Shown: piece after piece, positions 53,593-62,540 of the stretch | Layout of the letters: every line of letters begins with the position of its first letter | Numbering within the stretch: the first letter of the stretch is position 1 | From: Ravibacter sp037191015 | Lineage (GTDB): Bacteria > Bacteroidota > Bacteroidia > Cytophagales > Spirosomataceae | DNA: 64,000 nt | Assembly: GCA_037191015.1 (NCBI GenBank) | Contig: JBBCKD010000008.1 | Location: 186,001-250,000, forward strand | Direction: 5' to 3' | Made by a program: the position numbers and the translations under genes | Notes under the pieces: generated by a model | What the model saw: the letters and a program-made list of their open reading frames with translations, nothing else | What the model was told of the DNA's origin: nothing | Database searches by the model: none

Positions 53593-55771
53593 ATTTTACT
53601 TTTATCCAGTCGGTTAATTGAGCTACCGGGTCGGGATCGACAGCCGTCTTCAAAAACCGTGCTGCACGATTTACTTCATAATACCGGCTAACTACCGCAG
53701 AAGCTGCGCTCATTGCTACGGAATCAAGGGGTTGTCCGTTGCTGTCGACAAAGTTGGTCAGGAGCAGCGGCCTGGGAGCAACGGCAGCAGCCAGGTCGGG
53801 CAGGTCATAAGCCCGGAGGGCGCCCGGAACCATGCTGTATACAAACTTCGGGTTGTACCGCTCCCCGTCGGTTACAGCCTGGTAGGAACTGTACATTCCA
53901 ACGATGGCCGCGCCGGCAATCCGGGAGTCGAACGCTGCCGCGTGCAATAGCGAGGGGCCCATCTCGTCCCGGGCCATTCCCCAGATCTCTTCCTGCGGGG
54001 AACCCTGCTTTACCATACTGACAAGGCGTATTAAATCAGCGGCGTGTACGCCTACGATACTCCGGCCTGTCAACGCGGCGGTAAACCAGATATTATAGGA
54101 TATACCTTCGATGGCAGCATCTCCTTTGAAGCGGTCGGAAATAAGCTCGCCTACGCCGAGAAGATCGGGTGCTAAAACTGTCAGGCCCTGCTTTACCAAT
54201 CTTTCTATTTCTCCCGAGGCCTCCTTTGCCTTTCCGTCCGGGTGCAGGTAGATGATCGTTTTTCCCGATCGTTTGGCAGGCACGAACAGCAGGTAGGGGA
54301 CCGGGTAGTTGCCTTCTCCTTTCAGAAAGTATCGCTCGATCACATATGCATCCTTGTGGATCCTGCCCGTAAAGACCGGCGATTCAATGCCGGCCGGGGC
54401 TCTGAATCCGCTGTATTGCCTGGCATCGGCCACTACCTGTTTCAGGTGGGTAGCTGTATTCTCCCGGGCTTTCTGCAGGCGACCGGTCCACGGCTCCGAT
54501 TCCTTTTTATTCAGGGTGAATACGGTTTCGTAGCGGGTATACGAGGTAGCTACCTGCCCCGTCGTTGTTTTCTGCAGCTCTTCTTCGGTGAGCAGCGTGA
54601 TGGGCAGCTCGGCGGAAGAGCCGGGTAGTTTCAGATGTTTCTGAAAAAACGCGTACATCGCTTCGCGGATAGTCTGCTCATATCCGTGCTCGTAGTCGCC
54701 TTCGACCATTTCGAGGTTTCCGGCGGCTCCGAATATTTCATAAGCCCTTTTTACTCTTTTAAATACATCCCGGGTGCCGCTTATGTTAAAAAAATCGCGC
54801 GTGGTGGCCATGATAAGCGTTGGTTTGGGCGCGCGTATTTCCAGCATATCTGCATGATCGATCCCTTCTTTAATGCCGTGATAGAAGTTCTGCTCGCCGT
54901 CCTGGGCTCCGATAGATTCTATTAACCGCCTGAACCCTGTGATGTACCCGCAGGGCGCAGACGCAAGGACCCGGTCGTCGAGGGCGCCGATATAGGCCGC
55001 CTGGGTACCCCCTCCCGAAAGGCCGTGCACCCCGATACGGGCAGGGTCTACTTCCTTGCGGCTCACGAGGTAGTCGATCCCGCGGATTCCGTCCCAGACG
55101 AAATACCTGGCGACCGACTGGCCGATCAGGAATGCCTGCACGGCAGGGTAGGAGTGCTCTTTGGTTGAGCTCCCGATCTCCGACTCCCCGGTTTCGCGGT
55201 TCAGGTACTGCAGCCTTTCTCCCTGGCTTACGGGGTCGATCGCCAATACGACAAATCCTTTTTTGACCAGGTTTTGCAGGGGTAGCTGGTATACGTCCCG
55301 CCGGTAGGCCCGGGCGCTGTGCCCGCTGCAGAAGAGTATGGCCGGCGCCGGCGCCGTTACGCGATCGGGGATAAACAACGAGGCGGTTACATAATAACCG
55401 GGCAGGGATTCATAAATCACATTTTCAATCCTGAATCCGTCTTTTTGGATCACCGAGGTTATCGCGGCATTTAAGGGAGTTTTTTCCTTGAAGCTACCAA
55501 TCTGGTTCCACATAGCAGCCTTCTTTTCCTGCTGTCGCTGCTGCCATTGCGTTCTGGTTTTGAGACGGGCCGCAAGGTCCGCCTCTTTGTCCAGAAGCTT
55601 GTAGGCGTCTTCAGCGAGGTGATGGTATAGCAGGTGCGACAAATCGCTGTATTGGATCCATTTGTTTTTCACAACTTCCAGTTCGGCTTGTGCAGCGGAA
55701 CCAGAGGGAGACATAGCCGCAAGCAGGGAAATACCCAGGGAGAGGATCGGGATTTTCAGTGTTAATTTCAT
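53591..55771 (-). CDS. Two-domain alpha/beta-hydrolase (CE7-like acetyl esterase family)
   Basis: 726 residues. A signal peptide (about 1-28) is followed by an alpha/beta-hydrolase domain with ILFCSGHSARAYRRDVYQL and the nucleophile elbow GLSGGG with Ser252; the later TTRDFFN Asp and EGDYEHGYEQ His complete a plausible triad. A second hydrolase-like half (about 450-726, IIYLHPDGKAKEASGE) has no GxSxG motif (GMARDEMG stands in its place) and is probably inactive. Related acetyl-xylan and cephalosporin-C esterases remove acetyl groups. The gene ends locus 6, so the target is likely an acylated glycan (inference). Confidence 0.78.
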   Translation of the reverse strand: MKLTLKIPILSLGISLLAAMSPSGSAAQAELEVVKNKWIQYSDLSHLLYHHLAEDAYKLLDKEADLAARLKTRTQWQQRQQEKKAAMWNQIGSFKEKTPLNAAITSVIQKDGFRIENVIYESLPGYYVTASLFIPDRVTAPAPAILFCSGHSARAYRRDVYQLPLQNLVKKGFVVLAIDPVSQGERLQYLNRETGESEIGSSTKEHSYPAVQAFLIGQSVARYFVWDGIRGIDYLVSRKEVDPARIGVHGLSGGGTQAAYIGALDDRVLASAPCGYITGFRRLIESIGAQDGEQNFYHGIKEGIDHADMLEIRAPKPTLIMATTRDFFNISGTRDVFKRVKRAYEIFGAAGNLEMVEGDYEHGYEQTIREAMYAFFQKHLKLPGSSAELPITLLTEEELQKTTTGQVATSYTRYETVFTLNKKESEPWTGRLQKARENTATHLKQVVADARQYSGFRAPAGIESPVFTGRIHKDAYVIERYFLKGEGNYPVPYLLFVPAKRSGKTIIYLHPDGKAKEASGEIERLVKQGLTVLAPDLLGVGELISDRFKGDAAIEGISYNIWFTAALTGRSIVGVHAADLIRLVSMVKQGSPQEEIWGMARDEMGPSLLHAAAFDSRIAGAAIVGMYSSYQAVTDGERYNPKFVYSMVPGALRAYDLPDLAAAVAPRPLLLTNFVDSNGQPLDSVAMSAASAVVSRYYEVNRAARFLKTAVDPDPVAQLTDWIKVK

Positions 55772-55812
55772 CGGTTATTAAACTGGTATTTAATAGTATC
55801 TCATTTCAACAT

Positions 55813-57489
55813 TCAATAACCCGGGTTCTGTTCGAGCAACGGGTTTTTCTCGATTTCAGACTGCGGGATAGGGACCAGGTAGTTCTTTTCATAAAAGCGT
55901 TTGGTCGTAAATTCCTGGACCTGGTACGTCTTTTTCCCGGTGACAGGATCTTTGCGTATGTTCATCCTGGAGCCATCTTTGTTCAGAACGTCCGGGGCGA
56001 TCTTCCAGCGTCTGACGTCAAAGTACCTGTGCTCTTCAAATGCAAGCTCAACCCTGCGTTCATTAATAATCCTGTCAAACAGGGCGCTGCCGCTTTCGGT
56101 AACGGGAGGCATTTGGACTCCCGGCCGGCTTCTGACCATATTGACGTATTCCCTGGCTGTCTCTTCGTTGCCTGAAAAGTAGCTTGCTTCTGCATAATTA
56201 AGGAGAATTTCTGCATACCTGAAATAAATCCACGGAGAATCGCCTCTTACCACTCCTCCCGGATTTACTATTGTTTCATCAATAAATTTTCTGAAATAAT
56301 ATCCGGTCAGGGTGGCATTCCATGAAGAAACCGGTCCCTCCTGCGTATCAAGCCCGCCCGGTAGAAATGTCTCCAGCTCTCTGTGCTGGAAGGGAGCTCC
56401 ATCATACAATATGCTGGCATAAAAGCGGGGGTCCCTGTTTACATAGGGGTTTTGAGGATCATACGCAGGATCATCTTTTGGTAGTTTTCCGCTGATCATC
56501 TCGTAGGCATCCACCATATTGTGTAGCGGAGACGATTGTCCAAACCCGTTATAGCCATTCGGATAAAGGGTCTGCTCAACATTTGCTCCTTCCGGGTCGA
56601 CAGAGTAGTTGAACGGCCGGATCCATATGGATTCCTGGTTATGGAGATTTTTTTTCAGGAACTGGTCTTTATAATCGGGAAATAGCGAATATATATTCAA
56701 ATCAATTACTTCTTTGGCCGCCGCCGCTGCTTTTTCCCACCTGGATCTGTCCTGCCCCGTGTTGTTCAGCGGGCTTGCCATATACAGGAGGGCCCTCGAT
56801 TTGATCGCCAGGGCCGCGCCTTTCGTAATTCTTCCTTTATTTTCGTCGTTGTAGGTTACCGGGAGCAAAGAGGCGGCTTCGGTCAGCTCATTTACGACGA
56901 AATCCATACACTCGTTATAAGAATTCCGGGCAACGTTAAAATCGTCGTTTAACGTAAAGGATTTCGTTATCAGCGGAACTCCGCCAAAAAAAGCAACCAG
57001 GCGGAAGTATGCGTAGGCTCTTAAAGACTTCATTTCCCCGATCATTCGCTGTTTTACGGGTTCATCTATCGGAGAAGTACCGATATTATCGAAAAAGATA
57101 TTGCACTTCGTTATAACCGACCAATAGCTGTAATTGGCACCGGCCTCCCCTCCCTGCGTCCAGAAATTGAGTACTCCGAGCTCGGCAGGAGTAATGTTGC
57201 CGGCTGAAATATAGTCTGGCCTCCCGGTGCGATAGTATGCTTCATCTGTTACACTTGCCAGCATCTGTGCGCCGCTCGTATGTCCTTGAGGCATAATACG
57301 GTAAGTGTTATTTATAAAAGCTTCGGTCAGGGCTGCGTCCCGCCATACCGCTTCATCTGAAAACCGGTCGAGGGGGACTTTGTCCAGGACATCCGTGTTG
57401 CATGCCCAATGTAAATGGATCAGGAATATTGTAGAAAGGATCCTGTTCAGGATTGAAAGTATGTTCCAGGTATGAATCTGCCTTTTCAT
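55813..57489 (-). CDS. SusD/RagB-family nutrient-binding lipoprotein, locus 6
   Basis: 558 residues. The leader is long (about 29 residues), with a less typical lipobox at Cys30 (IHLHWAC). SusD blocks include LRAYAYFRLVAFFGGVPLI and the C-terminal RRVELAFEEHRYFDVRRWK with an IPQSEIEKNPLLEQNPGY tail. It lies 4 bp after susC and 41 bp before the esterase gene. Confidence 0.94.
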   Translation of the reverse strand: MKRQIHTWNILSILNRILSTIFLIHLHWACNTDVLDKVPLDRFSDEAVWRDAALTEAFINNTYRIMPQGHTSGAQMLASVTDEAYYRTGRPDYISAGNITPAELGVLNFWTQGGEAGANYSYWSVITKCNIFFDNIGTSPIDEPVKQRMIGEMKSLRAYAYFRLVAFFGGVPLITKSFTLNDDFNVARNSYNECMDFVVNELTEAASLLPVTYNDENKGRITKGAALAIKSRALLYMASPLNNTGQDRSRWEKAAAAAKEVIDLNIYSLFPDYKDQFLKKNLHNQESIWIRPFNYSVDPEGANVEQTLYPNGYNGFGQSSPLHNMVDAYEMISGKLPKDDPAYDPQNPYVNRDPRFYASILYDGAPFQHRELETFLPGGLDTQEGPVSSWNATLTGYYFRKFIDETIVNPGGVVRGDSPWIYFRYAEILLNYAEASYFSGNEETAREYVNMVRSRPGVQMPPVTESGSALFDRIINERRVELAFEEHRYFDVRRWKIAPDVLNKDGSRMNIRKDPVTGKKTYQVQEFTTKRFYEKNYLVPIPQSEIEKNPLLEQNPGY

Positions 57490-57493
57490 TTTA

Positions 57494-60400
57494 TTAAAAG
57501 TTTAATCCGAAGCCTACATTAAAAATCTTATTCTGGGGATAAAAGGCTCCCATCTCATTGCTGTTTTCGGGATCAAACCATTTTAGTTTGTCGAAGGTCA
57601 GCAGGTTATTCCCGTTGACATATATTCTCATTGATTTGATTCCAAGTGAGTTCAGCAACTGCTGTGGGAGTGTATAAGACACTTCGAGGGTTTTTAGCCG
57701 CAGATAGGAAATATCTTTCAGCCAGAAATCGGAGCGTAGCCCGCTTACCTCAGATTCGGTGTCGACCGTTGGCAGAATCGGGTATTCAGAGTCCATACTA
57801 CCAGGTTTGTACCTGTTTTCCAGGAGATCCGATAGCTGGTTCACTCCGCTCCTGGCAGAAAGCAGGTAGTACTGCCAGACCTTTCCTGCACCGGCAAAGT
57901 GCGACCATAATGAAATGTTCCTGTAGCTTATCGAAGCTGAAAATCCGTATGTCAGCCTGGGGATATTTGTCTTATCGAGACGTACACGATCGGCAGCGTC
58001 GATTTTGCCGTCCTGGTTCATGTCTTTATACATAAGGTCACCTACTACCATACCGTTTCTGTCAGGTGCATTATCGACGTCCTGCTGTGTTCTTGCAATT
58101 CCGTCATTCATATAGTAGAGCCCGGCTCCAAGTGCGTGTCCCTCAGCCTTTTGCCATTCAGGTACATTGCTTGCTTCACTGATATCCAGTATTTTACTCT
58201 TAGCGTACGCCATATTGGCGTTTATTCTCAGGCTCCAGTCATTGAAGTTTTTGAGATGGGTCAGCTGGAACTCGACTCCTTTATTCTGGACGACTCCGAT
58301 ATTTTCGTTGGGAAGTTTCAAACCGGTATAGTAAGGAACCGCCAGGTCTCGCGTGGTCAGAATATTAGACCGTTTTTGTTTAAATATATCCACGCCCAAC
58401 CCGAAAAGTCCGTTCAGCAGATCGAGGTCAAAGCCTGCATTATAAGTGGAGGCCACTTCCCAGGTTATATTCGGATTCGGGCTTACACCGGCTACCAATC
58501 CCTGGGTAGCGACTGAAGATGCTCCAAAAGGATAGCCGGTGTTTCCTAGAGTGTAAAGGATCAGGTTCTGGAACGCACTGATCCGGTCGTTCCCCATCTT
58601 ACCGTAGGAAGCCCTTAGTTTAAGGTCTGTAACGAATTTGTTCGATTGTAGAAAATTTTCCTGGGAAATCCTCCAGGCGGCCGAAACCCCGGGGAAGAAG
58701 CCAAACCTTTTTCCTTTTGGAAATGCCGAGGAGCCGTCGTACCTCGCGTTAAAATCAATCAGGTATTTTTCAGAGAAATTATAGCTGATGCGTCCGAAAA
58801 AGTTCTGACGTCCTGTTTCTGAACGGTTTCCGCCTGTAGACTGATCTACGAGGCTGCCTGCAAATAATTCATCAATAGCGCTGGAAATATAATTTCTCCG
58901 GAAAGCTGAGAAGCTGCTGTTTTTCTCGTCTATCTGCTCATAGGCAACAAACGTATTCAAATAATGCCTGTCGAATTGCCTGGCATATTTCAGCCGCAGG
59001 TTTACCAGCGAATTCCTGAAATTAGCGGCAGCCTGTGTCAATTCGGGCTTTGTAATTCCTCCCCCGGTCCTGCGTATATAAATATCCTGGTTGCGGTCAT
59101 AGTCATAGACGGTCCAGGGAGTCCTCCAGTTTTTAGTAAAAGTATTATCATTGATAAAGGCGAAATAACCATCTGAGCCGAGGCCTTCGACCCAGGGTAG
59201 TTTTATGTCAAAAGAAAGCTTCATCTGAAAGCGCTGCTTGTCCTCGTTGAAATTACCTGTCGCTTCAGTGACCATTACAGCGGGATTTTCACCGTTTTCA
59301 ATTCCCGCAGACGGCAAACCGTTTTCCCAGTAAACCGGGATATAAGGAAGCTGTCTGAGTCTTGCAAATGCCGTAGCAGTACTATAGGCGGGATAGTTTC
59401 CGACATCCATTCCTGCATTTACGTCCACTCCAACGTTAATGTACCGGTTGATGCCCGCATCCAGGTTAGCGCGTACCGAGTAGGATCTGAAATCCAGGCT
59501 ACCTTTTTTGAACATGCCGTCCTGGTTTAAATAAGATCCTGATACGGAGTATTTAATGTTTTCTCCGCCTCCTCTGATATTCAAATTATGCTGATTCTGC
59601 CGTGAGACTTTTTTGAGCACCTGTCCGTACCAGTCCTCATTTATGTAAGCGGGATCAGTACCGTCTCTGAATTTTTGAATTTCTTCCTCGGTATATCTGG
59701 GCGGCTGTCCTGATTTTTCAAAAAGGTAGTTCAGGTAATCTGCGAAAACAGCAGAGCTGGCCAACCGGGGGATCCGGGTAGGCTTTACAAATCCCTGGTT
59801 CATGGTGTAGCTGATAACAGGTTTGCCCGAAGAACCTCTTTTGGTTGTGATCAGTATGACACCGTTTGCAGCACGCGCGCCGTAGATGGCGGCAGAAGCG
59901 TCTTTCAGTATCGATATGGATTCGATGTCATTCGGATTGATGCGTTCCCAGCCGGTAGCACCCTGTATGCCGTCGACAACCACCAGCGGTCCTGTGTTCC
60001 CTGTGGTGCTGCTTCCGCGGATAAGGATGTTCGAGTTATCTCTTCCCGGTTCCCCCGTGCGGTTTAAAGCGATCGCTCCCGGTAACAAACCCGCTATGGC
60101 GCCCGACAGATTTGTGGAAGGATTCCGCTGCATCTGGTCTCCCCGGATGCTTGCTACCGAACCCGTCAGCGTTACCTTGCGCTGTTCGCCGTAGCCGATC
60201 ACCACGACTTCCTCAAGCGACTTCTGATCTGTTTTCAGCGAAATGTTGACTATTGCCTTTTCACTGGTTACGGGGACTTCGTCGGAGATGTATCCGACAA
60301 AGGAAAAAATAAGCGTTTGAGGTCCTTCAGGAATAAGGAGGCTGTAGGTTCCGTCTACATCGGTAATGGTTCCTCTCTGAGTCCCTTTCACCACTATATT

Positions 60401-60877
60401 TACCCCCGGTAGCGCTTCGCCTTCTTCATCTGTAACTTTGCCGGTTATTGTACGGTCGGCAGAAAATGTGGTCATACCATCTTCCCCCGGCTCTGCAGAG
60501 CTCAGTACTTTCCCCGTCTTTTTGAGCAGTACCGTTCCCCTGTTCGTAACGGTATAGCCGACACCCAGTGGTTCAAGCAGCATTTCCAAAACCTGTTCCA
60601 GCCTGTTTTCTTTCACGTGGAGGGAAACTGTCCGTTCCGCCCTGATTACCTCATGGCTATATACGAAGCGCGCACCGGTCTGCCTTGCGATCATATCGAG
60701 CACTGATTCTACCCTGGTGTCCGAGACCGAAAGGGTAACACGCTTGTTGAGCAGTTCCTGTGCCTTTAGATTACCGGCATAGGAAAAGCTGACAAACACG
60801 ACAGCCATCAAAAATTGTTGAATCGTGATCCTCATAATGGCAGGAAGAACACCATAAGCGTTTTGTTTTTTTTGCAT
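57494..60877 (-). CDS. SusC/RagA-family TonB-dependent receptor with STN domain, locus 6
   Basis: 1127 residues from ATG 60877; an upstream in-frame start at 60937 is less likely. The N-terminus MQKKQNAYGVLP precedes a signal region (about 15-40). STN domain about 43-115, carboxypeptidase-regulatory-like domain about 145-235 (GKVTDEEGEALPGVN), EEVVVIGYGEQRKVTLTGS, a plug with ILKDASAAIYGARAANG, and a barrel ending in IFNVGFGLNF. The start overlaps the antisense promoter box, as in loci 3 and 5, supporting the choice of 60877. Confidence 0.95.
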   Translation of the reverse strand: MQKKQNAYGVLPAIMRITIQQFLMAVVFVSFSYAGNLKAQELLNKRVTLSVSDTRVESVLDMIARQTGARFVYSHEVIRAERTVSLHVKENRLEQVLEMLLEPLGVGYTVTNRGTVLLKKTGKVLSSAEPGEDGMTTFSADRTITGKVTDEEGEALPGVNIVVKGTQRGTITDVDGTYSLLIPEGPQTLIFSFVGYISDEVPVTSEKAIVNISLKTDQKSLEEVVVIGYGEQRKVTLTGSVASIRGDQMQRNPSTNLSGAIAGLLPGAIALNRTGEPGRDNSNILIRGSSTTGNTGPLVVVDGIQGATGWERINPNDIESISILKDASAAIYGARAANGVILITTKRGSSGKPVISYTMNQGFVKPTRIPRLASSAVFADYLNYLFEKSGQPPRYTEEEIQKFRDGTDPAYINEDWYGQVLKKVSRQNQHNLNIRGGGENIKYSVSGSYLNQDGMFKKGSLDFRSYSVRANLDAGINRYINVGVDVNAGMDVGNYPAYSTATAFARLRQLPYIPVYWENGLPSAGIENGENPAVMVTEATGNFNEDKQRFQMKLSFDIKLPWVEGLGSDGYFAFINDNTFTKNWRTPWTVYDYDRNQDIYIRRTGGGITKPELTQAAANFRNSLVNLRLKYARQFDRHYLNTFVAYEQIDEKNSSFSAFRRNYISSAIDELFAGSLVDQSTGGNRSETGRQNFFGRISYNFSEKYLIDFNARYDGSSAFPKGKRFGFFPGVSAAWRISQENFLQSNKFVTDLKLRASYGKMGNDRISAFQNLILYTLGNTGYPFGASSVATQGLVAGVSPNPNITWEVASTYNAGFDLDLLNGLFGLGVDIFKQKRSNILTTRDLAVPYYTGLKLPNENIGVVQNKGVEFQLTHLKNFNDWSLRINANMAYAKSKILDISEASNVPEWQKAEGHALGAGLYYMNDGIARTQQDVDNAPDRNGMVVGDLMYKDMNQDGKIDAADRVRLDKTNIPRLTYGFSASISYRNISLWSHFAGAGKVWQYYLLSARSGVNQLSDLLENRYKPGSMDSEYPILPTVDTESEVSGLRSDFWLKDISYLRLKTLEVSYTLPQQLLNSLGIKSMRIYVNGNNLLTFDKLKWFDPENSNEMGAFYPQNKIFNVGFGLNF

Positions 60878-60884
60878 AAATTTG
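60877..60884 (+). promoter_or_regulatory. Candidate -7 box for an antisense RNA against locus 6 susC
   Basis: TAAATTTG on the plus strand, an exact TAnnTTTG match that overlaps the first base of the susC start codon. No clear -33 element. Confidence 0.45.
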
Positions 60885-60888
60885 TCAA

Positions 60889-61020
60889 GGTTAGGTGATT
60901 TACCAGAGTTAGCTAACCAATCCTCATGGTCCTTCAACGGACCCGTAGTTTACCAGACTACCGGAGGACATTTCGATTGTATCGGGACCGGGAATGTTAC
61001 CAGCATTTCCGGTTTTTTTT
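60889..61020 (+). ncRNA. Predicted cis-antisense RNA over the locus 6 susC leader
   Basis: About 130 nt from the box at 60877-60884 to the T-run ending at 61020, entirely opposite the susC leader. It has the best terminator of the set: 10-bp stem, 7-nt loop and eight T. Proposed function: silencing of susC/susD when no inducer is present, like DonS of Bacteroides fragilis (analogy, not proof). The 5' end is approximate. Confidence 0.5.
60987..61020 (+). terminator. Antisense-oriented terminator hairpin in the FecR-susC gap, locus 6
   Basis: ACCGGGAATG (60987-60996) and CATTTCCGGT (61004-61013) pair over 10 bp with one G-U and a 7-nt loop, TTACCAG. T-run 61013-61020 on the plus strand only. 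Confidence 0.75.
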
Positions 61021-61037
61021 AAATAGAGATTTTAAGG

Positions 61038-61060
61038 CATAGGGATTGAAAGTTTAAGTG
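61038..61060 (-). promoter_or_regulatory. Candidate ECF-type promoter for locus 6 susC
   Basis: Minus strand CACTTAAAC, with TATG 12 nt after ACTTAA. The nine bases and the spacing are identical in locus 1. It lies 25 bp from the antisense hairpin. Tentative. Confidence 0.25.
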
Positions 61061-61093
61061 GAACATAAGCTCTGGAGGATCAGTAACCAGGTG

Positions 61094-62206
61094 TTATTCG
61101 CATCCTCCGGCCTCTATATAAATTTTTCCGTTTCTCTCCTGGTAAGTGGCCCCGATTACCTCGCAGATCATGTTGAGCTTTTCGGGAAGCGGCTCATCGC
61201 CCAGCGAGGCGGTAACGGAGCAGCGCCTGAGAAGGCCGGCATCATACCGGATGTCTACCTGGTAAGCGGTTTTGATAGCTTCAAGTACATCTGAAACCGC
61301 GGTTCTTCTGAATTCGAAGCTCATTTGCTCGATGGGGATCGGCGCTATCTCCGTTCTGTCGTTTTCGAGCAAAGCAAATTTCAGGTCCGAGCGGGAGAAT
61401 TCAGCCTGCTGGTTGGGTTCAAGCACCAGCTCTTTTACACCGGTTTTTCCGGAATCATTAAGAGCCGTTTCTGCAGCCGAAACCGATACTCTGCCAGTCT
61501 TTACCCGTATTTTCGCCGTTGCGTCATTTTCGTAAGCCCTGATCGTAAAGCTGGTGCCTACTACGCGGGTGACCATTTCTCCGGCATATACGAAAAACGG
61601 GTGATCGGGGTTCTTTTTCACCTCGAAAAATGCCTCGCCCGAGAGTACGACCTCCCGTTTCCCGGCATCAAATTGCCTGGGAAAGCGGATACCCGAAGCA
61701 CGTTTCAGCAGGACGGAGCTGCCGTCAGGCAGATTCACAAGCTTCTGGTTTTCTGACCCGCTGTAGACTTCTACGTAGGGTGAGCGATCTTCGCTGCCGG
61801 TCTGTGCCGAAACGGGGCTGTCTTCTCCCGGAACAGAAGCCCGTCCGGTGTACAGAAGCGCTCCCACTCCCGTCGCTATCGCCAGAACCGCTGCAGCCAC
61901 CCACCGAAGCGCTCTCCCGGTATTGCCTTCCCGGTTGCCGGTAAGACTGCGGATGTCCGAACCACCTTCGTCGATCGTAGCTACGATATTCCTGACCCTG
62001 TGTTTTACTTCCGGCTCAGGAATATCATCAAGCTCTCCCCTGACTGAAAGCAATATGTTTCGTGCCAGGTCGGCAGCCTGGGCATGGTCGGGGTGCTCAC
62101 TTATCCACTCATTCCAGGCGTTATGACCGGCGCCATGGTAGATCCATGCCCTGAATGCAGGGTCTTCCACCAGGTCTTCCGGCTTTAATTCTCTGTCGTT
62201 TTTCAT
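61094..62206 (-). CDS. FecR-family anti-sigma factor without a linked sigma gene, locus 6
   Basis: 370 residues. The cytoplasmic part contains WIYHGAGHNAWNEWISEHP, a transmembrane helix lies at about 92-115 (WVAAAVLAIATGVGALLY), the periplasmic FecR domain follows (LPDGSSVLLKRASGIRFPRQF, VVGTSFTIRAYEND), and the C-terminal STN-like/DUF4974 region ends in IYIEAGGCE. No sigma gene precedes it: the next gene is a divergent beta-helix gene 334 bp away. Its partner sigma must be encoded elsewhere or be absent. Confidence 0.94.
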   Translation of the reverse strand: MKNDRELKPEDLVEDPAFRAWIYHGAGHNAWNEWISEHPDHAQAADLARNILLSVRGELDDIPEPEVKHRVRNIVATIDEGGSDIRSLTGNREGNTGRALRWVAAAVLAIATGVGALLYTGRASVPGEDSPVSAQTGSEDRSPYVEVYSGSENQKLVNLPDGSSVLLKRASGIRFPRQFDAGKREVVLSGEAFFEVKKNPDHPFFVYAGEMVTRVVGTSFTIRAYENDATAKIRVKTGRVSVSAAETALNDSGKTGVKELVLEPNQQAEFSRSDLKFALLENDRTEIAPIPIEQMSFEFRRTAVSDVLEAIKTAYQVDIRYDAGLLRRCSVTASLGDEPLPEKLNMICEVIGATYQERNGKIYIEAGGCE

Positions 62207-62540
62207 TCAATGGAATCTTGTCATACAATCGGAAGAGTGCCGGCCGCTGTAATAGTACCCATGATGTATTGATTTTTTTTAGAAAAAATCGCAGACCCCT
62301 TAACAGCATTTATAAAGAGGGACTTTTTACCCTAAAATACAGGTTTTCCTGTATGCCAACTATAGGTTTTCATGGATTGATTCCGGCGTATGACTACACT
62401 AACTTAGCAAATTGATTACACCTAGTCTGATGGGCCGGCATTAGTAATATCAATCCTACCACCCTTAGCCGGAACGTGTTGGCATACCCGGAATATTTTC
62501 CGGAATAAAAATCTTCTGTAAACCAATCCGTCAAAAAGCT
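62207..62540. other. Divergent intergenic region with two inverted repeats
   Basis: 334 bp without a gene, between FecR (minus) and the beta-helix gene (plus). ATACAGG (62337-62343) and CCTGTAT (62348-62354) form a perfect 7-bp inverted repeat with a 4-nt spacer. CCGGAA (62488-62493) and TTCCGG (62498-62503) form a 6-bp repeat with a 4-nt spacer, 37 bp before the ATG at 62541. Both look operator-like. No TAnnTTTG box was found. The region is AT-rich. Confidence 0.5.
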
